The notes below the pieces were generated by a model. The model saw only the letters and a program-made list of their open reading frames with translations. It did no database searches and had not been told where the DNA came from. DNA of 64,000 nucleotides, taken from NCBI RefSeq assembly GCF_014217785.1, contig NZ_CP048814.1, forward strand, positions 62,001 to 126,000, in the 5' to 3' direction. Positions 25,658 to 39,106 of the stretch are shown here, in pieces. The stretch is from Rhodococcus triatomae. GTDB taxonomy: Bacteria; Actinomycetota; Actinomycetes; Mycobacteriales; Mycobacteriaceae. The position numbers and the translations under genes were made by a program. The stretch's first letter is position 1. The number at the start of each line of letters is the position of its first letter.

Positions 25658-26704
25658 TCAGCCTCGACGAGCCTTCCGGTGTCTGCCGATGTACTCGATG
25701 TACCCCGTCCCCGAAATCTCCCGACCGCGAAAACGGCCGGTGTACCCGTAGCTCCCCACATAGCCACCGGCCATCCCGAAGATGTAGTCGTCGTTGGTCG
25801 TTCCGTCGATGGAGATCAACTCGTCTCCGTTCTCGTCGTCGACCGACCACTCGAAGCGCGTTCCCAGCTCCATCGTCAGGCCGTTCGGAGTTGTTCTGGG
25901 CTCAGGCTCGACATCGAAGACGTCGAAACGGAATCCGTCTTCGTACACGCCCCCGTGGTCGTCCAACGAGCGGACGTATACCGCCTGCTGCACCGACACC
26001 GACGCGGGCCCGAGCACCTCCACCATCAGCACCTGAGTCCGCTCGTCCACGTTGATGATCTGGTAGGTGAAGAAGGTGAATCCGAGGGTCAGCGGCGTCC
26101 CCCGCGCGTACTCGAGGGTGCTGAGCCCGGACAACTCGTAGGTGGTGCCGTCGTGGCGCACCGTGCCCGCGTACTCGCACAGAAGCGACCAGTGATCGTA
26201 GAGGCCACCACGCACCTTGGCGAAGTGAGCAATCCTGTCCGTGGCACGGATGTCGAAGGCAATCTGGCAGGCAGGGTTGTCGTACGTCAGCGTGAAGTCC
26301 GGATAACTGCCCTCGAGTGACAGATCGCTCCCGAAGCGGACGACGCTCGAGTCCGCCGCGAGTTCCATCTCCTCGGACACGCTGTAGCCCCGGAACTGCC
26401 CGGGAAAGGTCACCGCCGACCCGACCAACAGCGACGCCGTGTCACGCCCCGTCGTCCGGATCAGGTGGCCGTTGCGCCAGAGCTTGATGTAGGGCTGACC
26501 CACGACCGCGATGATGTCCAAGAAGTTCAGTGGCGCGGGAAGATTCGGGAACATCAACCCGTAATGCACGGTCGTGTAGCGCCCTCGCGGCGGGTGGAAG
26601 GGTGTCTCCGGGTCGAACGGAGCACCGGCAAGTGCGTGCGCACCCGACGCCGTGCGTTGCACGGCATGGAGTACGGCGGTCTTCACTGACATGTATCCAC
26701 CCAT
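25658..26704 (-). CDS. Conserved hypothetical beta-rich protein (lipocalin/AttH-like)
   Basis: A 348-residue soluble protein without signal peptide. The sequence is rich in alternating polar/hydrophobic strands (GYSVSEEMELAADSSVVRFG; PDFTLTYDNPACQIAFDIRA; GGLYDHWSLLCEYAGTVRH). That layout resembles actinobacterial proteins related to the AttH/carotenoid hydratase lipocalin fold, but the assignment is inference. The likely start is ATG 26692 (MSVKTAV), preceded by GGTGG, although ATG 26704 is also open. A palindromic AT-rich element upstream (26731-26753) is a candidate operator. Function unknown. Confidence 0.7.
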   Translation of the reverse strand: MGGYMSVKTAVLHAVQRTASGAHALAGAPFDPETPFHPPRGRYTTVHYGLMFPNLPAPLNFLDIIAVVGQPYIKLWRNGHLIRTTGRDTASLLVGSAVTFPGQFRGYSVSEEMELAADSSVVRFGSDLSLEGSYPDFTLTYDNPACQIAFDIRATDRIAHFAKVRGGLYDHWSLLCEYAGTVRHDGTTYELSGLSTLEYARGTPLTLGFTFFTYQIINVDERTQVLMVEVLGPASVSVQQAVYVRSLDDHGGVYEDGFRFDVFDVEPEPRTTPNGLTMELGTRFEWSVDDENGDELISIDGTTNDDYIFGMAGGYVGSYGYTGRFRGREISGTGYIEYIGRHRKARRG

Positions 26705-26730
26705 CGTTGACTGTGACCCGAAGTACCAGA

Positions 26731-26753
26731 TAATTTGACCTGGCGGTAAATTA
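26731..26753. promoter_or_regulatory. Candidate operator: inverted repeat TAATTTGACC / GGTAAATTA
   Basis: An imperfect inverted repeat (TAATTTGACC, 4-base spacer, GGTAAATTA) lies 27 bases upstream of the lipocalin-like gene. Within it GGTAAATTACC (26745-26755) is itself palindromic. Its AT-richness stands out in this GC-rich DNA. It is probably a repressor-binding site overlapping the promoter. Confidence 0.45.
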
Positions 26754-26807
26754 CCAACAGGTCAGTTCTTTGGCAATGGCTCCAGCCGGCCCGACCCGAC
26801 GGTGGCA

Positions 26808-27635
26808 TCAGACGACAGGCTGGCGCCGGAAGTTGCTGCGGCGTTCAGCCTGCGTAAGTACGTAGTCGTGGACGAGCCGCGCATCGGAGTTGATTTTTCG
26901 GTAGTCGATGCGGACAGCGGTGCCCCGCGGTATGCGCTCGTTCATGCGCCAGATGAGGGTGGAGTACTTCTGCTGGACGTTTTCGGCACGGACGGTGATC
27001 ACAGTCTCGGGGTATCCGAACTCTTTGTGTGACTTCTTCGTGTACCCACCGCTTATGTCAAGGATTGAATCCCAAGGGATGGTGGCCTTTCTGGTCCAAC
27101 TCTGAATCTCGATGCCTTCGGGTGTGAAGGCGAGGTAGCCACGGTGGAGTGTGCCGATCAGATAGGCGCCGGGCAATGATGCCAGCCAAAGGGCAAGTGC
27201 TCCGAAGATGGCCGACCAGAGCCAAGTGTCGTGGCCTTGCAACGGGGACAGGTCGTAAGCAGCGAACCCACAGGCGAGGGCGAGCACCGACCCGTAGAGC
27301 ATGTATCCGAACTTGAGTGACGGCGCGTAGCGGATGACGGATGTAGGTGCCCCGCCTAGGTCGCCGTCCTCAAGCTCGAGTTTTCCATTATATGATGCCC
27401 TATGACGGAACAGGAATATGTAATGGATAGCCCAATAGATTGTGAGTAGCCCTGCGTATTTTGCGAGGCCCGGCTCATCTTCAATGATCCCGGCGATGAA
27501 GCCGAGCGTACAGATCGCTACGAATGCGACTCCTATAAGAAAGATGAGCGCAAATCGCGCTCGCTCACGAGAAGTCATCCGTTCGACTGGCCATTCCCGC
27601 GGTTGCGGTATGTCAGAATATGCTGTTCCATGCAC
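26808..27635 (-). CDS. Hypothetical membrane protein with PH-like C-terminal region
   Basis: A 275-residue protein not recognised as a named family. Two helices near the N-terminus (RFALIFLIGVAFVAICTLGF; YAGLLTIYWAIHYIFLF) and two more around residues 107-160 are separated by a polar loop. The C-terminal part (GYLAFTPEGIEIQSWTRKAT, then SILDISGGYTKKS) resembles a bacterial PH-like domain, as in many actinobacterial membrane proteins. Codon use and base composition are less GC-rich than the neighbours (for example around 27360-27480), a sign of recent transfer. Confidence 0.68.
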   Translation of the reverse strand: MHGTAYSDIPQPREWPVERMTSRERARFALIFLIGVAFVAICTLGFIAGIIEDEPGLAKYAGLLTIYWAIHYIFLFRHRASYNGKLELEDGDLGGAPTSVIRYAPSLKFGYMLYGSVLALACGFAAYDLSPLQGHDTWLWSAIFGALALWLASLPGAYLIGTLHRGYLAFTPEGIEIQSWTRKATIPWDSILDISGGYTKKSHKEFGYPETVITVRAENVQQKYSTLIWRMNERIPRGTAVRIDYRKINSDARLVHDYVLTQAERRSNFRRQPVV

Positions 27636-27731
27636 CTGTAACTAACCCCACTCCTGATTTTCAGAGTTCCGCAACGGCACTTCCAGTGCTTTTGAGTCCA
27701 TTAATTGCGTCGCCTGAGGCCGACGCTCCGC

Positions 27732-28022
27732 TCATGCGCGTGCGACGACGACCCCGAGAACCACTATTGCCATCACAGGAACCGTTGCCCAAGCGATGAG
27801 CATCCCCCTTCCGATTTGTCCTGCATGGCCACGGAGGAACACCAGGACGAATGCCACCACCAGGTCGAGGACCACCATGACCAGAAAGAAGACTGAGATT
27901 CCGCCAAGCATGAGCAACAGGACGGGAGCAACTGCAATCGGCGCATTGAGAAGCGCAGCCACGAAACTGGCTGGACCGAATCTCCGCCCCAGATAATTCG
28001 CACCAGAAGTTGTCGTCACCAT
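27732..28022 (-). CDS. Small hypothetical membrane protein, 96 residues
   Basis: A 96-residue protein with three hydrophobic stretches (AALLNAPIAVAPVLLLMLGG; VFFLVMVVLDLVVAFVLVFL; LIAWATVPVMAIVVLGVVVA). No family recognised. ATG 28022 overlaps the end of the upstream membrane-protein gene (ATGGTGA), indicating coupled translation of a two-gene unit. It ends 96 bases from the PH-like membrane gene. The two products may form a complex; this is inference. Confidence 0.55.
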   Translation of the reverse strand: MVTTTSGANYLGRRFGPASFVAALLNAPIAVAPVLLLMLGGISVFFLVMVVLDLVVAFVLVFLRGHAGQIGRGMLIAWATVPVMAIVVLGVVVARA

Positions 28023-28354
28023 CGACCCACCGATACCGCAAATACCATTGCACACACCCAAACGAACACGGTGACACAACCCAGCCCGAGAGCAGCCCCA
28101 CGCTGCTTTGCCGAACCCCGCACGGCGAGGGCAGCAGCGATTGCTGCCGCCCCGACGCTCACGCTCGACGCCGCCGCGACCACGAGCAACGATGTTCGCT
28201 CGTCGATCGACGACAACCGTCCGATCGCCCACACCATCAGTGCCAGTGCCAGTGCCGCGACAACGAGGGGGAAGGTGACCGGAACAGACCACGTTGCCGA
28301 CGCCCAACAACCGTCACAACGTCGATTTCGCGGAATCCCGGAAGACACTTTCAT
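28016..28354 (-). CDS. Small hypothetical membrane protein, 112 residues
   Basis: A 112-residue protein with a short cysteine-containing N-terminus (RRCDGCW) and three hydrophobic segments (VTFPLVVAALALALMVWAIG; LLVVAAASSVSVGAAAIAAAL; LGLGCVTVFVWVCAMVFAVS). No family recognised. Start ATG 28354 is preceded by no strong ribosome-binding site. Its stop overlaps the start of the next small membrane gene by 7 bases. Confidence 0.55.
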   Translation of the reverse strand: MKVSSGIPRNRRCDGCWASATWSVPVTFPLVVAALALALMVWAIGRLSSIDERTSLLVVAAASSVSVGAAAIAAALAVRGSAKQRGAALGLGCVTVFVWVCAMVFAVSVGRW

Positions 28355-28766
28355 ATCATTGGCGACTTCGTCGGATACTCAGGTGCAACTACCTGCACCT
28401 TCGGCGGGCTGTCGACGACGCCAATACCCGCAATCGCTCGCGATCAACCTGAATCTCCCCCTGTCGACAGATCAGTAGGGACGCTAGCACAGCAACCACA
28501 GCGAAACCGGCGTGCCGGCTCGGGGCGCCAACCGCCACTCGGAAATGGTCTTTTCGGCTTGACGAGCCCGACGGTATCCGAGCCGCGATCTCAGTGGAGG
28601 CGCTGCCATGCACGAAGAGGAGCTGCCGCTCGTGTCGGCGCTCCCACGATCGGGGGTGCGCCGACACGAAAGGGGGAGCGTTGACACGAGTATGCAGGAC
28701 CAAGGTTCACGGGAAGGCCAGGTGACGAACACTGTCAGACCAGGCACACTGGCACCAGGAGGAACC
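28355..28766. other. Gene-free stretch with a 12-bp inverted repeat
   Basis: No convincing gene in these 412 bases. They include a perfect inverted repeat (28630-28669) and, just before the next gene, an AGGAGGA ribosome-binding site. Open frames here on both strands read as arginine/proline-rich shadow sequence. Confidence 0.5.
28630..28669. repeat. 12-bp perfect inverted repeat (hairpin)
   Basis: TCGTGTCGGCGC (28630-28641) pairs with GCGCCGACACGA (28658-28669) across a 16-base loop, followed by AAAGGGGGAGCG. It could be a bidirectional terminator or a small dispersed repeat; no run of Ts follows. Confidence 0.7.
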
Positions 28767-28982
28767 ATGACCACAGAGTCGCCCCGCGGCCCGCGCCGCA
28801 CCTTCACGGATACCGCGCTCGACGTCGAACTGGCGGGGATTCGCACCAGCCTCGAGCTCGGCGGCCTCGAGTGGACGCCCGAGGCCGAGGAGATCGCCCG
28901 CACCGTTCTGGCCGGCGGCGACGGAAAGCCGCTCCTGAATGCCTTCCTCGCCAAGCTCAAAGCCGAAAACGGAATCGACTGA
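28767..28982 (+). CDS. Small hypothetical protein, 71 residues
   Basis: A 71-residue soluble protein starting at ATG 28767, with an AGGAGGA ribosome-binding site at 28757-28763. It is mostly helical and acidic (LDVELAGIRTSLELGGLEWT, then PEAEEIARTVLAGGDGKPLL). The helical pattern loosely recalls small antitoxins of the VbhA type, but the glutamate of their inhibitory motif is missing and no Fic partner is near. An open frame upstream (from 28608) lacks a ribosome-binding site and is not accepted. Function unknown. Confidence 0.65.
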   Translation: MTTESPRGPRRTFTDTALDVELAGIRTSLELGGLEWTPEAEEIARTVLAGGDGKPLLNAFLAKLKAENGID

Positions 28983-29047
28983 GGGGCAGCCCGTACTGCC
29001 CGCCACGCGCAAGCCCCGGAACCTCCTAACCCTCCGCGACACCGGCC

Positions 29048-29091
29048 TACCGGTCGGTAACCGATGCACGCTTTTCGGTGTCCGACCGGTA
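29048..29091. promoter_or_regulatory. 10-bp inverted repeat upstream of the SRPBCC gene, candidate operator
   Basis: TACCGGTCGG (29048-29057) recurs inverted as CCGACCGGTA (29082-29091), 24 bases apart. Each copy is partly self-complementary (TACCG-GT-CGGTA at 29048-29059). A TAGAAT hexamer at 29102-29107 could be the -10 of a promoter for the gene at 29145. A TetR-like regulator is a plausible binder. Confidence 0.45.
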
Positions 29092-29144
29092 AATCCGCAG
29101 CTAGAATGGCGAGACGAACATCCGCGTAGCCACCGGAGGCCGCC

Positions 29145-29651
29145 GTGACCGATCTCGGAACCGTGCAGTTCACCTATGACGGACGAGTCGCTCTGCGATT
29201 GCAGCAGGCGTTCCCGCATCCGGCGACGCGTGTGTGGTCCGTGCTCACCGACCCCGATCGACTGCGCGCCTGGTTTCCCGCAGAAGTCGACTTCGACCTG
29301 CGTCCGGGAGCCGACCTCGTCTTCCGAGTCACGCCCGAACAGACACGGCGCTACGGCCTCGCGCCCGACCACGAGACCACCGGAACGGTAATCGCCGTCC
29401 GTCCCGGCCACATCCTCGAATACCTCTGGGGCGCAGACACCTTGCACTGGGAGCTGGCTCACGACGGCAGTGGCGGGTGCTGGCTGACCCTCACCCACAC
29501 CGTCGAGGACCAGGACGATGCCTACGCTCATGCCGCCGGCTGGCACGCGGGCTTCGAGGTGGTCGAAGCCCAACTCGACGGACGCGCGATCGACTGGTCC
29601 CCGTGGGACCGGGCCGAGGAACTCGCCGACGCCTATCGGCAATCGGCCTGA
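29145..29651 (+). CDS. SRPBCC (START/AHSA1-like) domain protein
   Basis: A 168-residue AHSA1-like protein with the helix-grip fold. Typical features are ALRLQQAFPHPATRVWSVLT and PDRLRAWFPAEVDFDLRPG at the start, then the WELAHDGSGGCWLTLTHTVE strand pair and the closing helix AHAAGWHAGFEVVEAQLDG. Such proteins bind hydrophobic ligands or act as Hsp90 cochaperone-like domains; often they are regulated with ArsR proteins, though none is here. GTG 29145 follows a GGAGG (29129-29134 region). Convergent with tesB. Confidence 0.85.
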   Translation: MTDLGTVQFTYDGRVALRLQQAFPHPATRVWSVLTDPDRLRAWFPAEVDFDLRPGADLVFRVTPEQTRRYGLAPDHETTGTVIAVRPGHILEYLWGADTLHWELAHDGSGGCWLTLTHTVEDQDDAYAHAAGWHAGFEVVEAQLDGRAIDWSPWDRAEELADAYRQSA

Positions 29652-29685
29652 GGGAATCCCGCAAACGAGCTGCGCTCAGCCCGTC

Positions 29686-30564
29686 TCACCGTCGCGCCGG
29701 GAAGTGCCGGATCAATCCCTCCTGCACGACGGTGGCGAGCAGCTGCCCCTCGATCGAGAAGTAGCGACCGGTGGCGAGTCCACGCGACCCGGCGGCCACC
29801 GGGGACTCGGTGGCGTACAGCGCCCATTCGTCGAACCGGAAGGGGCGGTGGAACCAGATCGAGTGGTTGACCGTCGCCGCGACGATCCGATCGAAGCCCC
29901 AGGACAGTCCGTGGGTGGTGATGATCGAGTCCAGCACCGTCGTGTCCGACGAGTACGCCATCGTGGCCACGTGAGTCAACGGATCATCGGGCAACGCGCC
30001 GTCCGCCCGCATCCACACCCGGTTGTGGTTGAGCTTCTCCCCCGTGCCCTTGAGGATCCACGCCGGATCGTTCGCGTAGCGCATGTCGATCGGCTTGAGC
30101 GCGTCGACGAACATCTTGAGCTTGTCCTCGAAACCGACGAAGTGATCACCCAACGGCGGCAACGCATCCGGGTAGGGCACGTCCGGGATCTCCACGGCGT
30201 GATCGAGCCCCTTGCCCCAGTCCTGGAACGCCGCGAGCATCACGAACAGCTCCTTGCCGTCCTGCAACGCGGTGACCTGGCGGTTGGCGAAGGCCCGCCC
30301 GTCTCTCTGCCGGTCCACCCGATACTCGATGGGCGCCTTGACATCTCCGCCACGGATGAAGTGCGCATTGATCGCGTGGACCGCACGCGCATCCCCCACC
30401 GTCCGCCCCGCGGCGACGAGCGCCTGAGCGATCAGCTGGCCGCCGAACGTGCGGCTACCGACCTGTGCGGGGTGGTGACCGACGAACAAATCCTCGCCGG
30501 CCTCCTCGAGATCGAGGAGACCGAGCAAGGTCTCGAGATCGGTCCTGGTGGAGGTGTCGCTCAC
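29686..30564 (-). CDS. tesB: Acyl-CoA thioesterase II
   Basis: A 292-residue double-hotdog thioesterase that hydrolyses acyl-CoA to free acid and CoA. Diagnostic stretches are VGSRTFGGQLIAQALVAAGR, NAHFIRGGDVKAPIEYRVDR, then the second hotdog with NHSIWFHRPFRFDEW and GRYFSIEGQLLATVVQEGL (catalytic glutamine region). GTG 30564 overlaps the pyk stop by 4 bases (GTGA), the same pykA-tesB pairing seen in mycobacteria. Confidence 0.95.
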   Translation of the reverse strand: MSDTSTRTDLETLLGLLDLEEAGEDLFVGHHPAQVGSRTFGGQLIAQALVAAGRTVGDARAVHAINAHFIRGGDVKAPIEYRVDRQRDGRAFANRQVTALQDGKELFVMLAAFQDWGKGLDHAVEIPDVPYPDALPPLGDHFVGFEDKLKMFVDALKPIDMRYANDPAWILKGTGEKLNHNRVWMRADGALPDDPLTHVATMAYSSDTTVLDSIITTHGLSWGFDRIVAATVNHSIWFHRPFRFDEWALYATESPVAAGSRGLATGRYFSIEGQLLATVVQEGLIRHFPARR

Positions 30565-31982
30565 CCGTGATCCTCTTCTCCGATGCGGTGCACGTGAATC
30601 AAGTTGGTGGACCCTACCGTGCCCGGGGGCGAGCCCGCCACGATCACGACGAGATCGCCCTTCACGTATCGGCCGAGGCCGAGGAGCGCGTGGTCCACCT
30701 GACGCACCATCGCGTCGGTGCTGTCCACCGGCGGGACGATGAACGTCTCGGTGCCCCAGGTGAGCGAGAGCTGGCTGCGCACCTCGGGCAGCGGGGTGAA
30801 CGCGAGCAAGGGCAGCGGGGTGTGCAGGCGCGCGAGACGACGCACCGTGTCGCCGGACTGCGTGAACGCGACCAGCGCCTTCGCATCGAGTCGCTCACCG
30901 ATGTCCCGCGCGGCATAGGAGATGACGCCGCGCTTGGTGCGCGGCACATGCGTGAGCGGCGGGACCCGGGTGGACTCCGACTCGACCGCCTCGACGATGC
31001 GGGCCATCGTCCGCACCGTCTCCATCACGTACTTGCCGACCGAGGTCTCACCGGACAGCATGACCGCGTCCGCGCCGTCGAGCACCGCGTTCGCCACGTC
31101 GGATGCCTCCGCGCGGGTGGGGCGCGAGTTCTCGATCATCGATTCGAGCATCTGCGTCGCGACGATCACCGGCTTGGCGTTCTCCCGGGCGATCTGGATC
31201 GCGCGCTTCTGGACCAGCGGCACCTGCTCGAGCGGCAGCTCCACACCCAGGTCGCCGCGGGCGACCATGACCGCGTCGAACGCCAGCACGACGGCCTCGA
31301 GGTTGTCGATCGCCTCCGGCTTCTCGAGCTTGGCGATCACCGGGATACGGCGGCCCACCTTGTCCATCACGGCGTGCACCAGTTCCACGTCCGCCGGGGA
31401 GCGGACGAAGGACAGCGCGATGAAATCCACCCCGAGGCGCAGCGCGAACTCGAGATCCTCGAGATCCTTCTCCGACAGCGCCGGCACCGAGACGTTCATG
31501 CCCGGCAGCGAGACGCCCTTGTTGTTGCTGACCGGGCCACCCTCGGTGACCCGGCACACGACGTCGTTTCCGTCGACTTCCGAGACGACGAGACCGACCT
31601 TGCCGTCGTCGACGAGCAGCCGGTCGCCTGCCTGGGCGTCCTGGGCGAGTTGCCTGTAGGTGGTCGATACCCGATCGCGCGAGCCGGCGACGTCGTCGAC
31701 GGTGATCCTCACGAGTTCGCCGGTGGCCCAGTTCGTCGGCCCGTCCTTGAACCTCCCGAGCCGGATCTTCGGTCCCTGGAGGTCGGCGAGGATACCGACC
31801 GCGCGGCCGGTGGCGTCCGAGGCTGCGCGGACGGCGTGGTAGCTCTTCTCGTGGTCCGCGTGCTCGCCGTGGCTGAAGTTGAGCCGAGCGACGTCCATGC
31901 CGCTCTCGACGAGTTCGCGAATCCGGTCACCGTGTGCGGTTGCAGGTCCAAGAGTACAAACGATCTTCGTCCGTCGATTCAC
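30561..31982 (-). CDS. pyk: Pyruvate kinase
   Basis: A 473-residue glycolytic enzyme turning phosphoenolpyruvate and ADP into pyruvate and ATP. The start MNRRTKIVCTLGPAT, the substrate/metal region ARLNFSHGEHADHEKSYHAV, the catalytic lysine region VIAKLEKPEAIDN, and the family signature VMVARGDLGVELPLEQVP are intact. The C-terminal regulatory domain (SYAARDIGERLDAKALVAFT) is complete. It overlaps tesB by 4 bases. Forty-six bases separate it from gltD. Confidence 0.97.
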   Translation of the reverse strand: MNRRTKIVCTLGPATAHGDRIRELVESGMDVARLNFSHGEHADHEKSYHAVRAASDATGRAVGILADLQGPKIRLGRFKDGPTNWATGELVRITVDDVAGSRDRVSTTYRQLAQDAQAGDRLLVDDGKVGLVVSEVDGNDVVCRVTEGGPVSNNKGVSLPGMNVSVPALSEKDLEDLEFALRLGVDFIALSFVRSPADVELVHAVMDKVGRRIPVIAKLEKPEAIDNLEAVVLAFDAVMVARGDLGVELPLEQVPLVQKRAIQIARENAKPVIVATQMLESMIENSRPTRAEASDVANAVLDGADAVMLSGETSVGKYVMETVRTMARIVEAVESESTRVPPLTHVPRTKRGVISYAARDIGERLDAKALVAFTQSGDTVRRLARLHTPLPLLAFTPLPEVRSQLSLTWGTETFIVPPVDSTDAMVRQVDHALLGLGRYVKGDLVVIVAGSPPGTVGSTNLIHVHRIGEEDHG

Positions 31983-32028
31983 AGCTCGAGCCTAGTCGGC
32001 TGCCTCCACCTTCTCCATTCACCTCCGG

Positions 32029-33523
32029 TCACCTCGCGGTGAGCGGGAGCGCCGTGCTGGAGACCGGTGCGGGCAGGACGGACGTTCCGGTCAAACGGGC
32101 ATCGACGGCCCGCGCGACGGCGCGTCCCTCGGCGATCGCCCACACCACCAGGGATGCTCCGCGGTGGGCGTCACCGCACACGAAGACACCGGGTGTTCCG
32201 CTCTGCCAGTCCGGTCCGCACCGGAGCCGGCCGTGGATGTCCGGGGACAGGCCGAGGCCGTCGAGCAGTGCGCCCCGTTCGACACCCTCGAACCCGATGG
32301 CCAGCAGGGCGAGATCGCAGGGGATCTCGTACTCGGCGCCCACCGGAGTGACCACCCGGCGCCCGTCCCTGTCCCGATCGACGGACACCTCGGCGAGAGC
32401 CACCGCCCGCACCGCATCCGCCGCATCCGCGACGAAACGCCGAACCGCGACGCGATACCGACGCTCGCCGCCTTCCTCGTGGGCGGCCGAGGTATGCAGG
32501 ACCAACGGGACGAGGGGCCACGGCGTGCCGGACTCGTCGCGGTCCGTCGGCGGCGGCGCGTGGTAGTCCAGCTGGATCACCGACCGCGCGCCCTGGCGGT
32601 GTGCGGTGCCCAGGCAGTCGGCCCCGGTGTCGCCGCCGCCGACGAGGACGATCCTCTTCCCGGCGGCACTCACCGGTGTCGCCCCGTCGCCCTCCCCCTC
32701 GCGGTTCGCTGCCACCAGGTACTCCATCGCCTGGTGGACTCCGGCCAGTTCGCGGCCGGGCACCTGCGTCTCGCGGGCGTCGAGTGCGCCGATCGCCAGG
32801 ACGACGGCATCGTGGGTGGCGCGGAGGCGGTCGACGTCGAGGTCCACGCCGACCTCGCATCCGGTGACGAACGCGGTTCCCTCCGACCGCAGCTGCGCGA
32901 TCCGACGGTCGATCGCGGACTTGGGCATCTTGAACGCGGGGATTCCGTAGCGCAGAAGTCCGCCCAGCCGGTCCTCGCGTTCGAAGACGGTCACCCGGTG
33001 ACCGGCGCGGGTCAGTTGCTGCGCGGCAGCCAGGCCCGCCGGCCCCGACCCCACGACGGCCACCCGGAATCCGGTGTCGATGCCCGCTCGCTCCGGAGTG
33101 ACGCGACCGTCCTCCCACGCGTGGTCGGCGATGGCCCGTTCGATCCTCTTGATGGTCACCCCACCGGTGGTGTGCGGGTCTCCGAGCGCGAGAACGCAGG
33201 CGGACTCGCACGGCGCCGGACACAGTGCACCGGTGAACTCCGGGAAGTTGTTCGTCGCGTGCAGCCGCTCCGCCGCCGCGCCCCAACGGCCGCGGTGCAC
33301 CAGATCGGTCCACTCCGGCACGAGATTCCCGAGCGGGCATCCCACCGCGCTCGAGTGACAGAACGGGATGCCGCAATCCATGCACCGACCGGCCTGTTCA
33401 CGCACCTCCGCATCCCGCGCGGGCCGGGGCTGCGGCACCTCCACTCCACGCCAGTCCCGGACCCGCTCGTCGACCGGCCGCCGGGGCGCGTCGCGGCGGA
33501 CGGTGTGCAGGAACCCGCGTGGA

Positions 33524-33531
<8 letters not shown>
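32029..33531 (-). CDS. gltD: Glutamate synthase (NADPH) small subunit
   Basis: A 500-residue FAD/iron-sulfur subunit that passes electrons from NADPH to GltB. N-terminal cysteine clusters for two [4Fe-4S] centres are seen ([32 protein letters not shown]). FAD-binding [15 protein letters not shown] and NADPH-binding [20 protein letters not shown] are both present, and the end region [19 protein letters not shown] is typical. GTG 33531 overlaps gltB by 8 bases. The pair provides glutamate from glutamine and 2-oxoglutarate. Confidence 0.96.
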
Positions 33532-38167
<4,636 letters not shown>

Positions 38168-38281
38168 TGGGCCGTGCGCCGCAGGAGGAACCGCACGAGC
38201 GTCGACCCGAGAAGGTTGTGTGCCGGGAGTGATCCGGCGCGAGTGATTCTACCAGCGGAAATGCCGGTGGCCTACCGCCGA

Positions 38282-39106
38282 TCAGTCGCGCAGCGGACGT
38301 CCGTACTTGTCCTTGACGTTGCCGACGAGCATGAGCACCGCGTCGATGAGCGGCCAGATGGCGCCGACACCGCACGTCAGCCACGTCACCGCGATCTGGG
38401 CGATGGCGATCCCCGGCTGCCCCAGATAGAAACGTCCGGCGCCGAACGCACCGAGGAACAGCTCCAGGAGACCGGCGGTCAGTTTGGATTTGTCGGAGAA
38501 CGGCTCGCCGGTCATCGGATGCCTGCCGTACGGAGCGGTGGGGTCCACCGGCCCGTAGCCGTACGGCGCCGCCATGTACGGCTGCGCACCGTAGGGGTAC
38601 TGCTGACCGTACTGGCCCTGCGGATCGAAGGGTTGCTGCGCGTACTGCGGCGCCCCGTACGCGCCTGGTTCGCCGTAAGTCGGCTGCTGGCCGTAACCGG
38701 TCCCGGTATAGCCGCCCGCTTCCGTCGCTGCACCGGACTCCGCCGACGTCTCGCGCCCCAGGTTCGGATCGGGAGCGCCGAACACCGCGCCACCTTCGGA
38801 CGGCGGCGGATAGCTCGGCGTGGACCCCCAGCCCGGCCCGTTGCCGACCCCGGAATAGGTGTCCCACCCCGGGCCGGCGCCCGTTCCACCCGGGGCAGGA
38901 ATCGCCTCGGACGGCGGCTCGGACAGCGAGGCCTCGGCGGTCGCGTCGTAGTCGAACGGATCCCCGAAATCGGGCGCGGGGCGGGACTGTCCGGACTGCT
39001 CTCCCGACTCCTGCTGGGCTCCCGACTCCTGCTGGGCTCCCGACTCCGGCTGGACCTGCGCTTCATCCTTCTCGGGCTGGTCGCCGCGTGCAGACGGATC
39101 GGTCAT
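38282..39106 (-). CDS. TM2-domain membrane protein with long disordered N-terminus
   Basis: A 274-residue protein. The first ~200 residues are disordered, rich in Gln, Gly, Pro, Tyr and Ala, including an ESGAQQESGAQQESG repeat and YGQQPTYGEPGAYGAPQYAQ. The final ~65 residues form a TM2 domain: two helices with the GAFGAGRFYLGQPGIAIAQI signature and a conserved polar turn (LIDAVLMLVGNVKDKYGRPL). Function is not known; TM2 proteins are common beside lgt in actinobacteria. Start ATG overlaps the lgt stop (ATGA). Confidence 0.88.
   Translation of the reverse strand: MTDPSARGDQPEKDEAQVQPESGAQQESGAQQESGEQSGQSRPAPDFGDPFDYDATAEASLSEPPSEAIPAPGGTGAGPGWDTYSGVGNGPGWGSTPSYPPPSEGGAVFGAPDPNLGRETSAESGAATEAGGYTGTGYGQQPTYGEPGAYGAPQYAQQPFDPQGQYGQQYPYGAQPYMAAPYGYGPVDPTAPYGRHPMTGEPFSDKSKLTAGLLELFLGAFGAGRFYLGQPGIAIAQIAVTWLTCGVGAIWPLIDAVLMLVGNVKDKYGRPLRD

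Noticed and set aside
28767-28982. VbhA-like antitoxin
   Set aside because: The helical pattern is similar but the key glutamate of the inhibitory motif is replaced and no Fic toxin gene is adjacent.
19064-29700. tRNA-flanked genomic island with attachment sites
   Set aside because: I found no integrase gene and no repeat of the tRNA 3' end further on, so integration at the tRNA is not supported, although the region is accessory.
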